64,000 bases of DNA, taken from assembly GCA_031310005.1 (NCBI GenBank), contig CM062385.1, positions 868,001 through 932,000 on the forward strand, read 5' to 3'. The notes beneath the pieces were generated by a model that was given only the letters and a program-made list of their open reading frames with translations, was not told the DNA's origin and made no database searches. Of the stretch, positions 1 through 12,351 are shown piece by piece. Origin of the DNA: Dactylellina haptotyla. Taxonomy: Eukaryota > Ascomycota > Orbiliomycetes > Orbiliales > Orbiliaceae. The translations under genes and the position numbers were made by a program. Position 1 is the first letter of the stretch; every line of letters starts with the position of its first letter.

Positions 1-1
1 G

Positions 2-115
2 AGGTCTGACTTTGTGGCGATCTACGATACCCTGGGAATGGATTTGGCGAACAGAGCAGAGGCAGGATCGACCGAGTATCGCGCAGGAAAATATCATTTA
101 ATTGGGACGGCTTGA
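2..115 (+). CDS. Possible 3' end of a gene cut by the left edge
   Basis: From base 2 the second forward frame stays open for 37 codons and then stops with TGA. The peptide has a normal protein composition (it contains DFVAIYDTLGMDLANRAE) and could be the last exon of a gene that begins outside the window. There is no start codon context, no recognisable domain, and an open frame this short can arise by chance. I do not recognise the protein. Low confidence. Confidence 0.2.
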   Translation, partial: RSDFVAIYDTLGMDLANRAEAGSTEYRAGKYHLIGTA

Positions 116-1921
116 TATCCATAGCAGCCTCACCGTAAAAACAGCGGTGCACGGGGCTTATTGTTTGTGATACTGCTTGCAATTGCAAGTTTGCGACGGA
201 GTGTCTACAACACAGCCAGACTGTGGGTTGTTGATGTTGGATCGACGCCTGTGTTGCCCCGCGAACCTCAGCGGCAACACAGTTTGCTCCGCGGATTCTG
301 GCAGGTGGGGGCTCAAAGGATTTGGGCAGAGGGGCTATGTCGACTACGATGGTGAAAAATTCAGCGCCACAGTTTATGCGACTCCTGGACATTCTGAATA
401 ACGTGACATGGGGCCTTGGGGTTTGGAGTGAATAAGGCAGATCGGGAGAAATATTTTGTGCTACCCGGAGTATTTATTCCCTCTTGCGTCATACTCGTAG
501 ACATGGAATTTCTAGAAATGTTCAAGTATTCTGGACGAGTTCGATTTCTATATTTATATATCCACTACAGCATGTGGTGCGACCTCGCTAATATATTTAA
601 ATGCAGCAAACATCTCAAAGACGAGATCGGTGAGGGATTGATCTTCTGATGATACGCACTCGCCGGATGAGAGGATTCGATGCCTAGGGATTTGCTTTTG
701 CGCTGGTGATACGTTGAATATTTTTATTGCGACACGTCAATATTGCAGAGTAATAACGTAGTATTGCAATAGCGCAATAGAGGGGAAGTTGGAAGTATCC
801 TGGCTCGACCAGAAGGCCTAAGCTTATCGGACACAGTGCGGTCCTATCGATACCGGCCGCAGCTGAAGATCATGGCAACTGACAGCCCACATCGCACACC
901 CACTTTTTAAATTATATAAAAAATTTTCACCCAGAGTTCCTCTCAATAACGAGGCCCGTATGGATGTTGACTAATTTGAACGCTGCCAATCGCTGCTTTT
1001 ATGTTAGCAGGATCGCTTATTTTCGGCAATTGCGTAAGGTGAGAAGAGTCCTCATATCGATACTACGAGATTTCGAACGTTCTTAAGACATGGCACCGCT
1101 GGGAGCTCGGATCTGGGGTAACAAGGCCGGCTAGCTTGGGCGGTGGGAAGACATGGTCACGATGTCTGTGCGAGTCCTTTTCTGTTGGGCCAGGCGGGAA
1201 TCCCAAGTTTCTGACCTGCAAGTTTGTGAAGAAGATCCAGGGACGGAGCGAGTGAAAGCAGAAAAAACAGAAAAAACATGAGGTGGGTTCCTGGATTAAA
1301 TGCCATGGGGCCGAATCGAGCAGGTGGTGTTCGTATGCTCGTACGCCGTGCATGCTTTTGTATGTATTACATTCGCTCCCCAGCGCTCTCTCACACCGGG
1401 TCTGTCAGGTGCCTGCAAGTTTAGCATTTTATTTTACTTTTACCTTTGCTTTTACAACCACAAAAGGGGAGATACCCATCGCCGCCTGCGAGTTAGTTAA
1501 GCCAATATCCGGGCCAATCTTGCATATCCTATCCCGAGCAGAGAAAAATATATCACGCTTCCTTCCTCTTTGCCCGGCCCAGTTTAGCTACGGTAGTTAG
1601 TCAGCGGCGGCCCTTGTTAGTCCGCAAGGCCTGCCCAGAGTATATAGCTTCAAATTCCCCAGAAGTTCGCACCGGTGCTGCGAGAGAGAAAAAACGCGTT
1701 TCCAACCGCATCTGACCGCCATTTTCCTGTGCAAAAGACCCAGCCAGCAGAAACCCGCCCCAAACTATCCGCAAAGAGCAAAATATCGGCGAAACGTCGC
1801 TGGCTCTTGGTATCATAATCAGGCCATAGAACCAGTCCGCCCGGGTCGGGTTTACTGGAGTCGCTCTTTAAACCCGACTTCTCTCGTTCGTCCACCGACT
1901 TCTTCCGAGCAGCGCAAGTAG
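116..1921. other. Intergenic region upstream of the ARO80-like regulator
   Basis: No reading frame here looks like a protein. An AT-rich block near 907-930 (attatataaaaaatttt) is TATA-like but lies about 1 kb from the next start codon. The last 300 bases before 1922 are C-rich on the forward strand, as is common in fungal leaders. I see no repeat or RNA gene. Confidence 0.5.
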
Positions 1922-4900
1922 ATGAGCACCCACGCCTACCCGCAAGCTCCACCACTCCCGAGTCCAACCGCGGCCGGGCTCCAGACCCTTCCTGGCAGCA
2001 ATGGTGACTTTCGAAGCGGCGGCGCTGCTGGTGTAACACCACCGGTCACGCATAAACGGTAAGCTGGTCCTTCAGGGGCTTCTCTTTCGATCGTGCTTGC
2101 ATATGCTAACGTGCGTTCCCTTAGATCTTACCAGGTACGCAAAGAAAAAAAAAATACAAGATCTGGATCGCGGATCCGTAGTTTCGGGTCCCGAGCCTAG
2201 CAATCCCCATGCGCGAACGTAAAATTCGATATATACCCGATATGGAACCCGTTGCTGACATGACCGCCCACCGTCGCTGTGTGTGTATATATAGGCATGC
2301 ATCCCCTGTCGACGCCGAAAAGTCCGTTGCGATCTGGGCAGCGTCGAGGCTCCCCATAGCCCACCCTGCGTCCGCTGCCGTCGAGAGAGCAAAGAATGCT
2401 TCTTCTCTGCTACTCGACGTAGAGGCCCGGGCGAGCTGACCGGGTCCGGGGGTGAAGAGGAAGGTCCGAGCCGCAAGAAACTCAAGGAAGACCCCAAGAG
2501 AACCGTAGTCGGCCCCACCGTCCTCCCCACAACCCTACCCATCAAGCCAGGACATTCGCGATCTCAAAGCGTATCCGCCTCGAGCGCCGGGGAGTTCGTC
2601 TCTCGACCTCGCCAACGCCCGAATGGCAGAGGCAGTCTTCAGGAACCGGGTAGCTACTTCGACGGACAGCCTGATGGTGAGGGGAACATTGACCCGGCCC
2701 TCGCCGCCCAGTCCCTCGAAGATACCGCGCGAGCTGTTACTAATTCTACATCCACTCTGCTCAATACCGAGGTCTACAATACCCCGGATGCCCTCGCTCT
2801 CCTCTTCGAGGCCGTGGGACGTTCTTCCCACATCTCTCCCATAAACCACCCGTCCACCTCGACCTCCTCTGGCGCCCCCAGGCGAAGCTTTGACCGTAAG
2901 AACTCCTCTCCATCAGCAACAGCTGGCTCCCCAACTCTTGCGGAGTCCGGCAACATGCGCCCCCCTCTACCCAAGAGTAGCACTTCCTCTTGTGATTCGC
3001 GAGGCGTACGGTTTCAAGATGGATCTGTCAGCCCAAGAGTGAACCGAAACCACATCAACAATCTCTCCATTCACTCGAAGAGGAACCGTAGACTTACGGG
3101 GAGAGAATTGAGTCCATCTCGTAGTCGCGTGCTTTTGGCTGATGAAGATGATGTTCCAGAATCCATCCTTGACCCGGCCTTGCTTAGCACTATGGACGAT
3201 TCTGAAGAAGAGGAAAACCCCTTGGAAAATAGCGCCGAAAACGGCGTGGAGCACCCCAAGTCGCCTACTTCTCCGACATCGCCCACTTCTGCACATCCGA
3301 GCACATCCTCATCTAAGACTAAAGATGATGATCCGTTCAAGATGTATCCTGAGGAAGCGATCTCGACGGCCCTCCGGGCTTGGGGGAAGTATCGTTTTGT
3401 GATTGCCGGATGGTTCACCCCTAAGGAAGCGTTGCTTTATATGACTTACTTTTACAATCACATGGCTCCCATGAGTCCTATCTTTACCGGCTATTACTCT
3501 GATCCTTCGACCCACGAAGAACTCGTCACGACCGAGCCGGTTCTGGCGACAACTCTTCTTACATTGGCCTCTCGATATTGTCTTCTCCCCGGAGCTGGCG
3601 GTCTATCGAGATCCTACGCTATTCACGACAAACTCTGGCGAAACCTTCAGAGCCTGTTCCAACGACTGATGTGGGGTAGTGAGAAGCGAATGAGGACCAT
3701 GGGTACTGTGCTTGCCCTCGTTGCCCTTACCGAATGGCACTGCAGGGGACTACACTTCCCTGGCGAAGACGATGGAGAGTACGCTGGGCTGGGCGGGTTT
3801 GGACTGCCTGAGGACAAACCCGAAACCGATGATGACGGCGCTTCTAGTACGGCCAATAAATACGTTGTGGAGGGTTTGGGCGATAGCATCGGTAATCTCC
3901 TCGAGCCTGCTTATAGGAGTGACCGTATGAGCTGGTAGGTTTTTCTAACCCCTAAAAGGAAACGTTGAAAATTTTACTAAATTACAAAATAGGATGTTGC
4001 TTGGAAATTCACTTGCTTTGGCTTACGAGCTTGGCGTATTTGATGAAAATGATGAGGATAGCGCCTCGCGCCCCATCGGCGGACTCGATAACAACCATCC
4101 ATCTGCATCCAAACTGGTCGCAAAACCGAGTACAGCCACCGTTCAACGGATTCTTGTGATCTCTGTAATGCACCTTGCTAGTCGGTTGGGTTGGACCAGC
4201 ATGATACCACGTCACATATCGGTTACAGTCCTATTTCGAGGAAAACAGCGCTCGCCGTTCCTTCAGCAGCAGCTTCAAAGCGGGTCTCAAGAGCCTGTCG
4301 ACGCGGACGAACCCCCGTCGTTGACTGCCACGCCTGTACAAGATCTAGTTCTGCAATCTTGGGTTGAATTGACATCCCTCATGAAGTCTGCTTCTGAGCT
4401 TCTCTTCCCATCTCGAAAGGCAACAAAGACCGTCCTCCGTACAGGGAGGTACACTCAACTCCTTGAACACTTCCAACCACTTCTGAGGGCGTGGAGACGG
4501 GACTTTGATAACCTTACGATCGAGGAGCCAATGCGCTCTATCATGAGAGTTGAATTCGAGTACCTGAGGTTGTATGTCAACAGTCTGGCACTGCAGGCTG
4601 TGGTGGACAGGTGCACAAACACCAATCTTAACCCTAACAATCTCAATGGTAGCTCAAAGAAGACCAAGGATGCTGCTACACCGATGGATTTGAATGGTAA
4701 CCCAACTATTACCCCCGCAACCTTCCTCGCACCTCCGCCAGTCATGGCTTCCAATCCCGGATATGCCACGCTTATGCAGATTTGCGCCGGCGATGAAGAG
4801 TACATCAAAGAAGTAGTCGACGCATCCCGTTGTCTGCTCTTGACAGTCATCCGGAAACTCCTACCAGGTGGATGGCTCAAGCACGCTCCGGTCCGAACAT

Positions 4901-5598
4901 ACCTTCGAATAGCGTCGGCTGCGATGTACCTCCTCAAGACATTCGCTTTGGGCGCAAGAGAAGATGACATCAAAGTATCCCTAAAGTTAATGGATCAAAC
5001 CGTCTACGCGCTTCGCGCCGCTAGCTGCGACGACGTCCATCTCGCTCTTAGATTCGGCGACCTCCTTGAGACGCTAACAGCCCGGATCCGGTCTCGGTTT
5101 ATCAGGATGAACCAGAGCGGGAAGGACACGCCGAATAAGCTCAACCACGGAGAGTCGAACGCGGACCAAGCGATGCCCGACGCCGCTGCACCGAGCACTC
5201 ATAATCACACGGAAACAGACGGGTTGGGCATGCCGCAGCCGCACATCGTATACGGCCACAGTATATACCCTGGAGGCGATCAGCCGACACCGAACTATAC
5301 GAATGGCTTCAACGGCCCGCAGGTGCCGCAGCAGTTCCCCACGTACTCGAATGTGTTCCCCACGTCCTTCCACGCGATGGGGGATACAGGCAACTTTACG
5401 AATTTGGCAAACATGTACGGCATCGGTGACAATGAGATGGATGGGTTGTTTGGTAGTAATAATACCGGTGGCGACGATTGGTTGACTTTACCGATTGAGC
5501 CGCTGTTGGGGTACGGTGCTGGGGTTAGCAATGGGTTGATGGGGCCGGATGTCGGTGGGCAAGATTTACTGGAGTTATTGTTGGCTGAGGAGAGTTAA
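1922..5598 (+). CDS. Zn2Cys6 transcription factor, ARO80/ARCA type
   Basis: Four exons: 1922-2058, 2125-2134, 2295-3934 and 3993-5598, giving 1130 residues. The first two introns bracket a 10-base exon that encodes R-S-Y-Q just before the DNA-binding domain; without it the frame is lost. The zinc cluster is Cys51, 54, 61, 74, 77 and 84 ([11 protein letters not shown], then [11 protein letters not shown]), with the long third loop [12 protein letters not shown]. This arrangement is seen in regulators annotated as ARO80 (aromatic amino acid catabolism) or ARCA (arginine catabolism). The central part (about residues 400-450, [20 protein letters not shown]) resembles the fungal regulator middle homology region, and the C-terminus is rich in Asn, Gly and Pro. 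It should act in the nucleus on amino-acid catabolic genes; the target is inference. Converges on the oxidoreductase at 6105-7452. Confidence 0.88.
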
Positions 5599-6104
5599 TG
5601 GCGGTATAGTGAGTTAATATGGTGTTTATCGTCTGTCGATTGGGTGTTTTATTTTTGAGTTTTCGGTACGGGAGCTAGGATTTCCTTTTTCTGTTTCTAG
5701 TTTTCTGATTTTTAATTTCTGGTTGTTTCGAAGCTTCAACTTGGGAGGATTTCTTTTATTTTTTGTTCTGATGGTTGACTGCATCCCGGAATGCCTCGAC
5801 TTTATTACCCTAAGTCTGCAAAGACGCAATCAAAAGTTATGGAGAATGGTTCGCGAATTCGGTTTCACAAATAATCTTTTTTGTGCACATGTGCTTTTCT
5901 CGTTTTTTTATTCCAGCAAGATGGTGCCCAGCTGCAGTGCATACGCAGCTCACAAAAAAAAGTTCTGATTTGGTTCTCTTATATGTACATTAATTACGAA
6001 GATAGGTGGCCCGCGATGACGATAATAGCAACAGAAAAGAAAGAAAAAATCCAAAAAAGAAAATAGCTAAAACCCAAACGCTTTATTCGTTACATAGATA
6101 GTGC
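5599..6104. other. Convergent 3' spacer
   Basis: A T-rich spacer between the stop codons of two convergent genes. It probably holds both 3' untranslated regions and poly(A) sites. No coding potential or repeat is visible. Confidence 0.6.
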
Positions 6105-7452
6105 TTATAGCTTGGAGCTTCCTGGTAAAGCGTCGGACATTGGTGCGATCTCTACCAACATCTTGCCGGTGTTGCCACCAGCATAGAGGTCTACAAGCGC
6201 GGCAGGGGCCTGCTCGATACCGCCCTTGACGATGTGCTCTTTTCTCTTCAATTTGCCTTCGACTAACCACTTGGCGAGGTCTTTTCTGCCGGCGTTGTAC
6301 TTCTTTGCAAAGTCGAAGACAATGAAGCCCTTGATTGTGATTCGTTGGGACTAAAACCGGATTTATTAGCATGAAAGCTTGGTCAAAGCTAATATGGGCA
6401 GTGTAGTATAGCACTTACGATGACGTTCAGAATGTTAGTTGGCCCCTTTGGTGTAGCGGTGTTATACTGGCTGATACCGCCGCACATGACAAACCTGCTA
6501 TCTCTCGCCGCGCGCGCGAGGCAGGCATCAAGGATTTCACCGCCGACGTTGTCAAAGTAGACGTCGATGTACTTTGGTGTCAGTTCGCGGAGTTGTTGTC
6601 TCCAGGTGGGGGATTTGTAGTCAACCGCGGCGTCGAATCCGAGTTCGGAGACGAGGAAGTCGCATTTTTCTTTACCGCCCTGTGTATTTTGTTAGTTAAA
6701 AATCTATTTGTTTAATGGTGATGTAAGGTTGAAAATGGGAGGGTACGAACAGCAATTCCGATTACTCTGCCGCCTTTGATTTTGGCGATCTGCCCGGCCA
6801 TGCTGCCGGTCGCACCCGCAGCTCCGGAGACTACTACAGTCTCACCGGGCTTGACGTGACCGATCTCCTCGAGACCAAAGTAGGCGGTCAAACCGGTGAT
6901 GCCCAGCACGCTCATAAAGTCTAACGGGCTGCAGCCTTCGGGGACATCGAGACGCTCGACGAGCTTCTCGGTGAGGACAGCGTATTCAGCCCATCCGGAC
7001 ATGGAGACGACCCAGTCGCCCTTCTTGAACTTGTTGGTGTCGATTGCGGTGCCCACGGCGTGGATTTGACCGATTGTAGAACCGCGCATGACCTCGCCGA
7101 TTTCGACGGGGGCAACGTATGAGCGCTTGGCGGTTAGCCACGAGCGCATTGCAGCGTCGAGGGATCTATATATCAATTCATAATTGTTTAGTTTCTGATA
7201 TTTATATCAACTTCTAGTAGGCTTGTATACATGCATATACTCGCATCGTATTTCCTAAGAGGGTGGGCAATGTGTTGAATGTGGTCGCCCACTTCGGGTA
7301 GCTGCTTACAGGTAATGAGCGCGAACCAGGATCTCATTTGGCTTTAATGACGTCGGTAGCGACGCGGTCTTGACGTTGAATGTTTTATTGGGGATGATGG
7401 TGGGCTCTGGCCGTTCGGCGTAGACGACCTGTTTATAGCTTGTCGGCGACAT
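6105..7452 (-). CDS. NADP(H)-dependent MDR-family oxidoreductase (quinone/alkenal reductase-like)
   Basis: Four exons on the reverse strand: 7452-7310, 7165-6751, 6679-6419 and 6350-6105. Phase closes throughout, giving 354 residues, close to the usual 330-350 of this family. The nucleotide-binding motif SGAAGATGSMAG lies at residues 161-172, after the family block PGETVVVSGAAG; LSLDAAMRSW near residue 48 and a C-terminal FDFAKKYNAGRKDLAKWL block also fit. I saw no zinc-ligand pattern, so this belongs with the zinc-free medium-chain reductases (leukotriene B4 dehydrogenase, CurA and PB24D3.08c-like proteins) that reduce alpha,beta-unsaturated carbonyls with NADPH. It is probably a soluble cytosolic enzyme. 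A Zn2Cys6-like regulator lies 455 bases upstream on the same strand, so control by it is possible but unproven. Confidence 0.92.
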
Positions 7453-7907
7453 TGTGAATGATATATCTTTAATCGATCGCGGGCTACTTGAAGAGGAATA
7501 ATATGGTAGTTCTACGACTAGCTATGTGATGGTATATGTATCCCGGACTACGATTGCAGGCCGCTTGGGGGTTTATATATGCCGAAGCGGAGTTCGAACG
7601 GACTGCGAGTTTAGTTCAGGGTATTCTCAAAAAGGCGAAAGCTCCGGGGTACTTGAGCTATTGCTGTTCGGCTGGACCGACGGGGCATAAATGCGGCCGG
7701 GTTGGAACGAAGTGATGGGCCTCTTCGTCTCGTCGGCACGCGCGTGGTTGAGATGCCGCGGTTCATTCGGCTGCCGGATTTGGTTGCAAGTAGTGTGCAA
7801 CACAACCAATTATATTGTGTTTATAAATTTAGATAATATGGAATATACGTATTTATTGATGGTAGTAAGGAAAAGAAAATAGGACGGGAATAAGAAAGAT
7901 ATCTCTA
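7453..7907. other. Spacer between oxidoreductase and upstream regulator
   Basis: Promoter region of the oxidoreductase together with the 3' end of the regulator above it. The stretch at 7800-7880 is AT-rich. No clear binding site or extra gene is visible. Confidence 0.5.
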
Positions 7908-9917
7908 TTAATATGGCATATTCCAAAGATCATCATGGAGCAGTTTCTTACCTAAGAATAAATCGTAGGTGTATTTTCGATCCGTTCGTTGTGGAAGCAA
8001 AACTTCCTTCCAGTGGGACGGCAGCTCTCGTTCCAACCATGGCGGCCACTTTTCACCACCCTCTTGGAGAAACTCAGCTGTGAATTTGTCGGGTACGGAC
8101 TCAAATTCTAAACTCTTAAGTCCTCTGACCATCTTCGGAGCAATGAGTCTGGCTGCTCTGTAATTAATCTTACTCTCGAAGAATTCCTGTGCCGACTCCA
8201 AAACCCCAATGAATTTCCTGCACCATTGAATAAATGCTTGTGCATATTGAAGATATAATTTTCTCGATTCCCATGGGACCTCATATTCAAATCTCCAGTG
8301 AATTATCGCTAAAAGTACTAGAATGTTCCATGCGTGAACTCCGCGAATCAGATATAATAGCTGATCGATCAGCAAAGCCAATCGCACTGGTGGAACATTT
8401 GTAATTGATCCTCGCAGGAAACCGGATAGTTGTAAGTTCGCAACCTTGAAGATGATTCCAATATTCTCTAAATCATCTTCAAACCCATCCGAACTTTCAA
8501 AAAAGGTACCCCAGAGATCAATCATGAGCTGGTCCCCTTTTTCCAAAGCACCCCCGCTAATCAGATTCGAACCGTGAGGCAAACCGTGAGCAATGTCTTC
8601 CAATCGATTGTCACCCCTTTTGCGAATCCAAAAATCGGTTATCGTCTGGCTTCGAGAAGATGGGCAGGCATTAAAAATATCATCGAAAGTATCATCGAAA
8701 GTATCATAGAAAGTATCATCGACAGTATCATAGAAAGCTAGTTGATAAGAAACATTCTAGATATTAGAATTCATCTTGTACTATTCTATTATTGGAGGCT
8801 CGGAGTGAGATCGCCTTACGCCCTGATAACTATACATTGGGGGTCGTGAAATACACCTACCGAGACCGAATGCTAGCAAATCCTTAAAAACGTCTAAATC
8901 CCAGAGTTGAAAGCAGTAGTCGACATGATGCCAAGGGCTTTCCTGGACCCTTTTCAAATGACATAATTTAATCGCACACCCTTTGCATGGCTGGCCTGGT
9001 CTAAGAAGTAGGCACTTTATCCAAAATCAGATGAAAGTTCTCCGATTGTACACAGTTGATGAATATGGTTATGAACTTACTTTTTGTTTCTTCATCATGC
9101 AGGGAACACATGTCTTTCTCGTCATCGCCTTTTTTCTTTCCTTTTGCTCGTCATTCATCTTTCGCCTTTTTGGCGCTTGCTCCAAGTACTGACTGGACTT
9201 GAAGGCTATGCAGCCAGGGTAAAGCCCGTTGTGTTTTACGAGCGCAGGATGGGGTGAAAAGGAAATCTGTTGTTCTTGAAATGCGTGTGACATGGTATCT
9301 CTGGTATTTTCCCGCCTCTTTGTAAGTTTGGGGTTCACGGGAAGGGATTGTTGCTGGGGATTTGCAACCACTGAATTGTAGTTATTTGGCAATTGTATAG
9401 AAATAATATCCCGAGCAGTCGAAACTTCAGGACTTTTGTCCAAAGCCTTAATATTTGCTGGCTGTAACTGGGGCTGAGAGGATCTCAAGACGATTGCTCC
9501 AGGTTCCGAACACGCAACAGCCGGAATATATTCAGGTTGTGATTGATACAATGGTGTCGCGCTAGAAGCAATTGTGAGAGGATTGTCTGCGCCAAGCAAG
9601 AGCTCGTTATTGTAGTACTCCGAGGTATTAACGGAATCTTGTGGTCTATCTCCATATCGAAGGGAAATGTCGGGATGAGGGTATTTAGGGCAGAGAACAG
9701 TTCATCAGCACCCGTCAGATTATGTGGTTCCGATTGTAGGGTTGGAGCGATAAAAGCATCGGTATTGTTCATCCCGCCCATGTTAGGGCCGATGCCAAGA
9801 AAATCCTGTGATATTGAGAATAGAGAGCTTTAGAATTGAATTTTAGGTAAACATATATCTCTAAGGCTGACAACATACATTGAAATCATCCAGCCAGGTT
9901 GTATCCATAGGATCCAT
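7908..9917 (-). CDS. Zn2Cys6-like regulator with internal zinc cluster
   Basis: Reverse-strand model with five exons: 9917-9879, 9805-9699, 9645-9081, 9014-8861 and 8737-7908, giving about 564 residues. The second intron is uncertain: a 53-base intron (donor gttctc, acceptor gatag) and a 71-base intron (donor gttaat, acceptor ttctag) both restore frame. The cysteines are CVPCMMKKQK, then after the intron C-x8-C-KG-C-AIKL-C (about residues 228-255). That matches Zn2Cys6 except that the last loop has four residues instead of about six, and the cluster sits mid-protein after a Gln/Ser/Pro-rich half rather than near the N-terminus. Right after it, five 12-base repeats encode a D/T/F-rich stretch. 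The C-terminal 230 residues look globular and helical; I do not recognise them. The role as a regulator is inference from the cysteines and the basic flank (APKRRK, KERKKAMTRK). Confidence 0.68.
8678..8737 (-). repeat. Five in-frame 12-base tandem repeats
   Basis: Five contiguous units; on the forward strand each is tatcatCGaaag or tatcatAGaaag, one with an a-to-c change. On the coding strand they read as (F/V)-(Y/D)-D-T repeats and begin exactly at the first base of the last exon of the regulator at 7908-9917. A multiple of three per unit keeps the frame whatever the copy number, so length variation between strains is likely. Confidence 0.9.
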
Positions 9918-12351
9918 GACTGTTGCTGCAGCAGATTGCGATGAGGGTTTCTGAAAATTAGATTTATTGGTAAGTTTTAATTGCAGAGATAAGAGAGAGC
10001 GCTGGTAGAGTGGAATATATTGAGATTTAATAGGAAATTTCAGAAGCGATGTCGACGGTTGATATATTTATAAACGTATGTCCTCCTTGCCAGGACCGAG
10101 GATCGCACTAAGCCGTTTTGGGACATCGGAACCCTTTTTGAGCGGCCTCCAGACCCCTCATCAGCCGTGCTGAGTGCCAAGAGAAATTGCGTGTCACTTC
10201 ACGATGTATCTGCTTTGATATATTGCAGCAAGAGGTACCGTCAGTCATTCACGCAGCCTCGTCGCGAAATATCCCACAATCACAACACGAAACGTATCAC
10301 CCAAATCAGACCAGTGGTCTCCTAACCGGACTGTTGGCCGAGCGTACCCCAGACTAGGTAATTTTGCAATATTTGCAGATGAGATTTTGAGATATGTGTA
10401 TTCTTCGCCGGACTTGGAGGCAGTTTGACGCTACAAAACAAATATTTACTAATAGTGAGCTTCGGGCAACTGATATCAATATATATCTTTGCATTCAGGC
10501 GGTAGTGCATATCGGAGGTGATAATGTAGAAGTGGAGATAAACCGACTCGAACCAACGAATTGGAAAGGATAAATAGATTATATAGCAAATTTAGGAACG
10601 AGATGACATTCTATGGAAGGAGCATCAATTGGTCAAACGGCTCGACGTCAATGCTTTGAGCGCGTAGTAGGTTGGCCATTTAGATCAATTTTGACGTAGC
10701 CAAACCCCTCCAATCTCAGCCACACGCAGAATGGATCACTACCTTTCCCTTCCTTCATGCAAAGAGCATCATCTTTCTCTAGTCTACTCCAAGATAAAAT
10801 CTCAAAGAATCATACCGGGGAGCTATATTCAATATGCCAATGGGTACTGTCGATACCCGCGGTAGCTGTCTCGGTCGCACACATTGTCAACAAATAATGA
10901 TGAAGACGACAGAGTCGGGGAACTGTAAAAGGACAGCCAGCAGTCAGAAGCCCTCTCTTTCCCTTCCTCCCCTGTTTTCCTTCCTTCGACATCATCACCG
11001 TCAACATTATACCCATCTAACACCCAGCATCTACCCACTCTCAGAAAAAGCTACTTATAACTTCTGAGCCAATGCTAGTAGGTATCAATCTTCGACCCCA
11101 CTACCGTAGAAACTACTTCAAAGGACCAAAAGCCGCATAGGAGACAGATGAGCTCTATTTCACCTTTCGCTAGCTCCACAAAGAGCCAAAACTCCAAAAA
11201 TGAAGTAGAACCTTACAAAGAGTGCTCCAAACGTCTTTAGAAGCCACAAACGGGGGAGTAGCAAAAATAGAAGGGGCCGTGGAAGGATAGTCGAGAACAC
11301 GGAGCTCATCTAAGTTCTTCCTAATAGCGATACATATGTCTTTTGAGAAGGGGAGAAGGGTGATGGGTATGCGCCTAATAGCTTTGACGGCTCGGAGGAA
11401 GAGGCAGACAATTTGTTTGCAACCTAGCGGAAAAACGAAAACTATCTCGGATACATAATTTCTTGCCTTTTTGCTAGTCATCAAGGCTAAGAGATGCTTG
11501 TACTGGATTTTTCTTCGAGAAGGCCACCTTGCACCCAGCCTTGTATCGCTCGTCTGTTATAGTTGAAGCTTCCGTCGTCACTTTAGTCGAAAGTCCAGAC
11601 TATGGGCATCCCCCCTCCCCACTGATGACCTCACCTTGCGCCCGTCGATATTCTATTGGACATGTCTGTTTGCACTCCGATTTCTTGTTAAAACCACATT
11701 TCACGATGCCTTGCGCAATTGTTCCGCGCTAGATCCTGAGAGGAGGGCCGCGTAACAGCCTTCCGTCCTGTCTGTCGATATCTGTCCTTCGATACACACT
11801 TAACCTGTTTTCTTTCAAAGGAAAAAAACTTTCCTTGCGCCAGAAATATGCTAAATATAATGTCCCTCCCCAAGAACGCTCAGACCCACGCACCGAACTC
11901 CTCCGGGCCCCTCATGACTCGCTTCGGAATGTCGTGTTGCCACTTTGTTGGATTCTGGGCCGGCTGCATAGACGTCGACATTATTACATTAGTCTCCCGC
12001 TTTTTGACTCACCAGCCAGTCGTCACAAGCGGTTCCAGATTCGCGGGTCCGCCTTGGTAGGCCGAAGCATAACGCGAGGCTGAGCGGTGGGTTCACTCCT
12101 CGCTAGCCCAACCTTATAAGTACCAACAGGTTCCTCCGCCGCAGCGGAGCCTTACGAACTTGAAAAAGAGCGGTTTTTCTGTTTCTGTGCATATGCATGT
12201 GAACACACCTGTTTTTAAAATATTCCTAGACTAAAATATCCAAATATATCTTCGTATTGTCAAGCTTTTTTTTCCTGTTCCTATTTTCAGCCTCATAACA
12301 GGAGTTGCAAAGGCATCTGATATCCAAAATATTCAAATACTTCATCAAAGT
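9918..12351. other. Intergenic region upstream of two divergent genes
   Basis: Divergent spacer between the internal-zinc-cluster regulator (-) and the Nudix gene (+). It contains only short frames of unlikely composition; the longest is 104 codons on the reverse strand (11170-11484), which I do not recognise. The 150 bases before 12352 are AT-rich. No mobile element or RNA gene was recognised. Confidence 0.5.

Noticed and set aside
3142-3402. 86-codon frame within the ARO80-like regulator
   Set aside because: Out-of-frame shadow of exon 3, which is open for over 540 codons and carries the zinc cluster.
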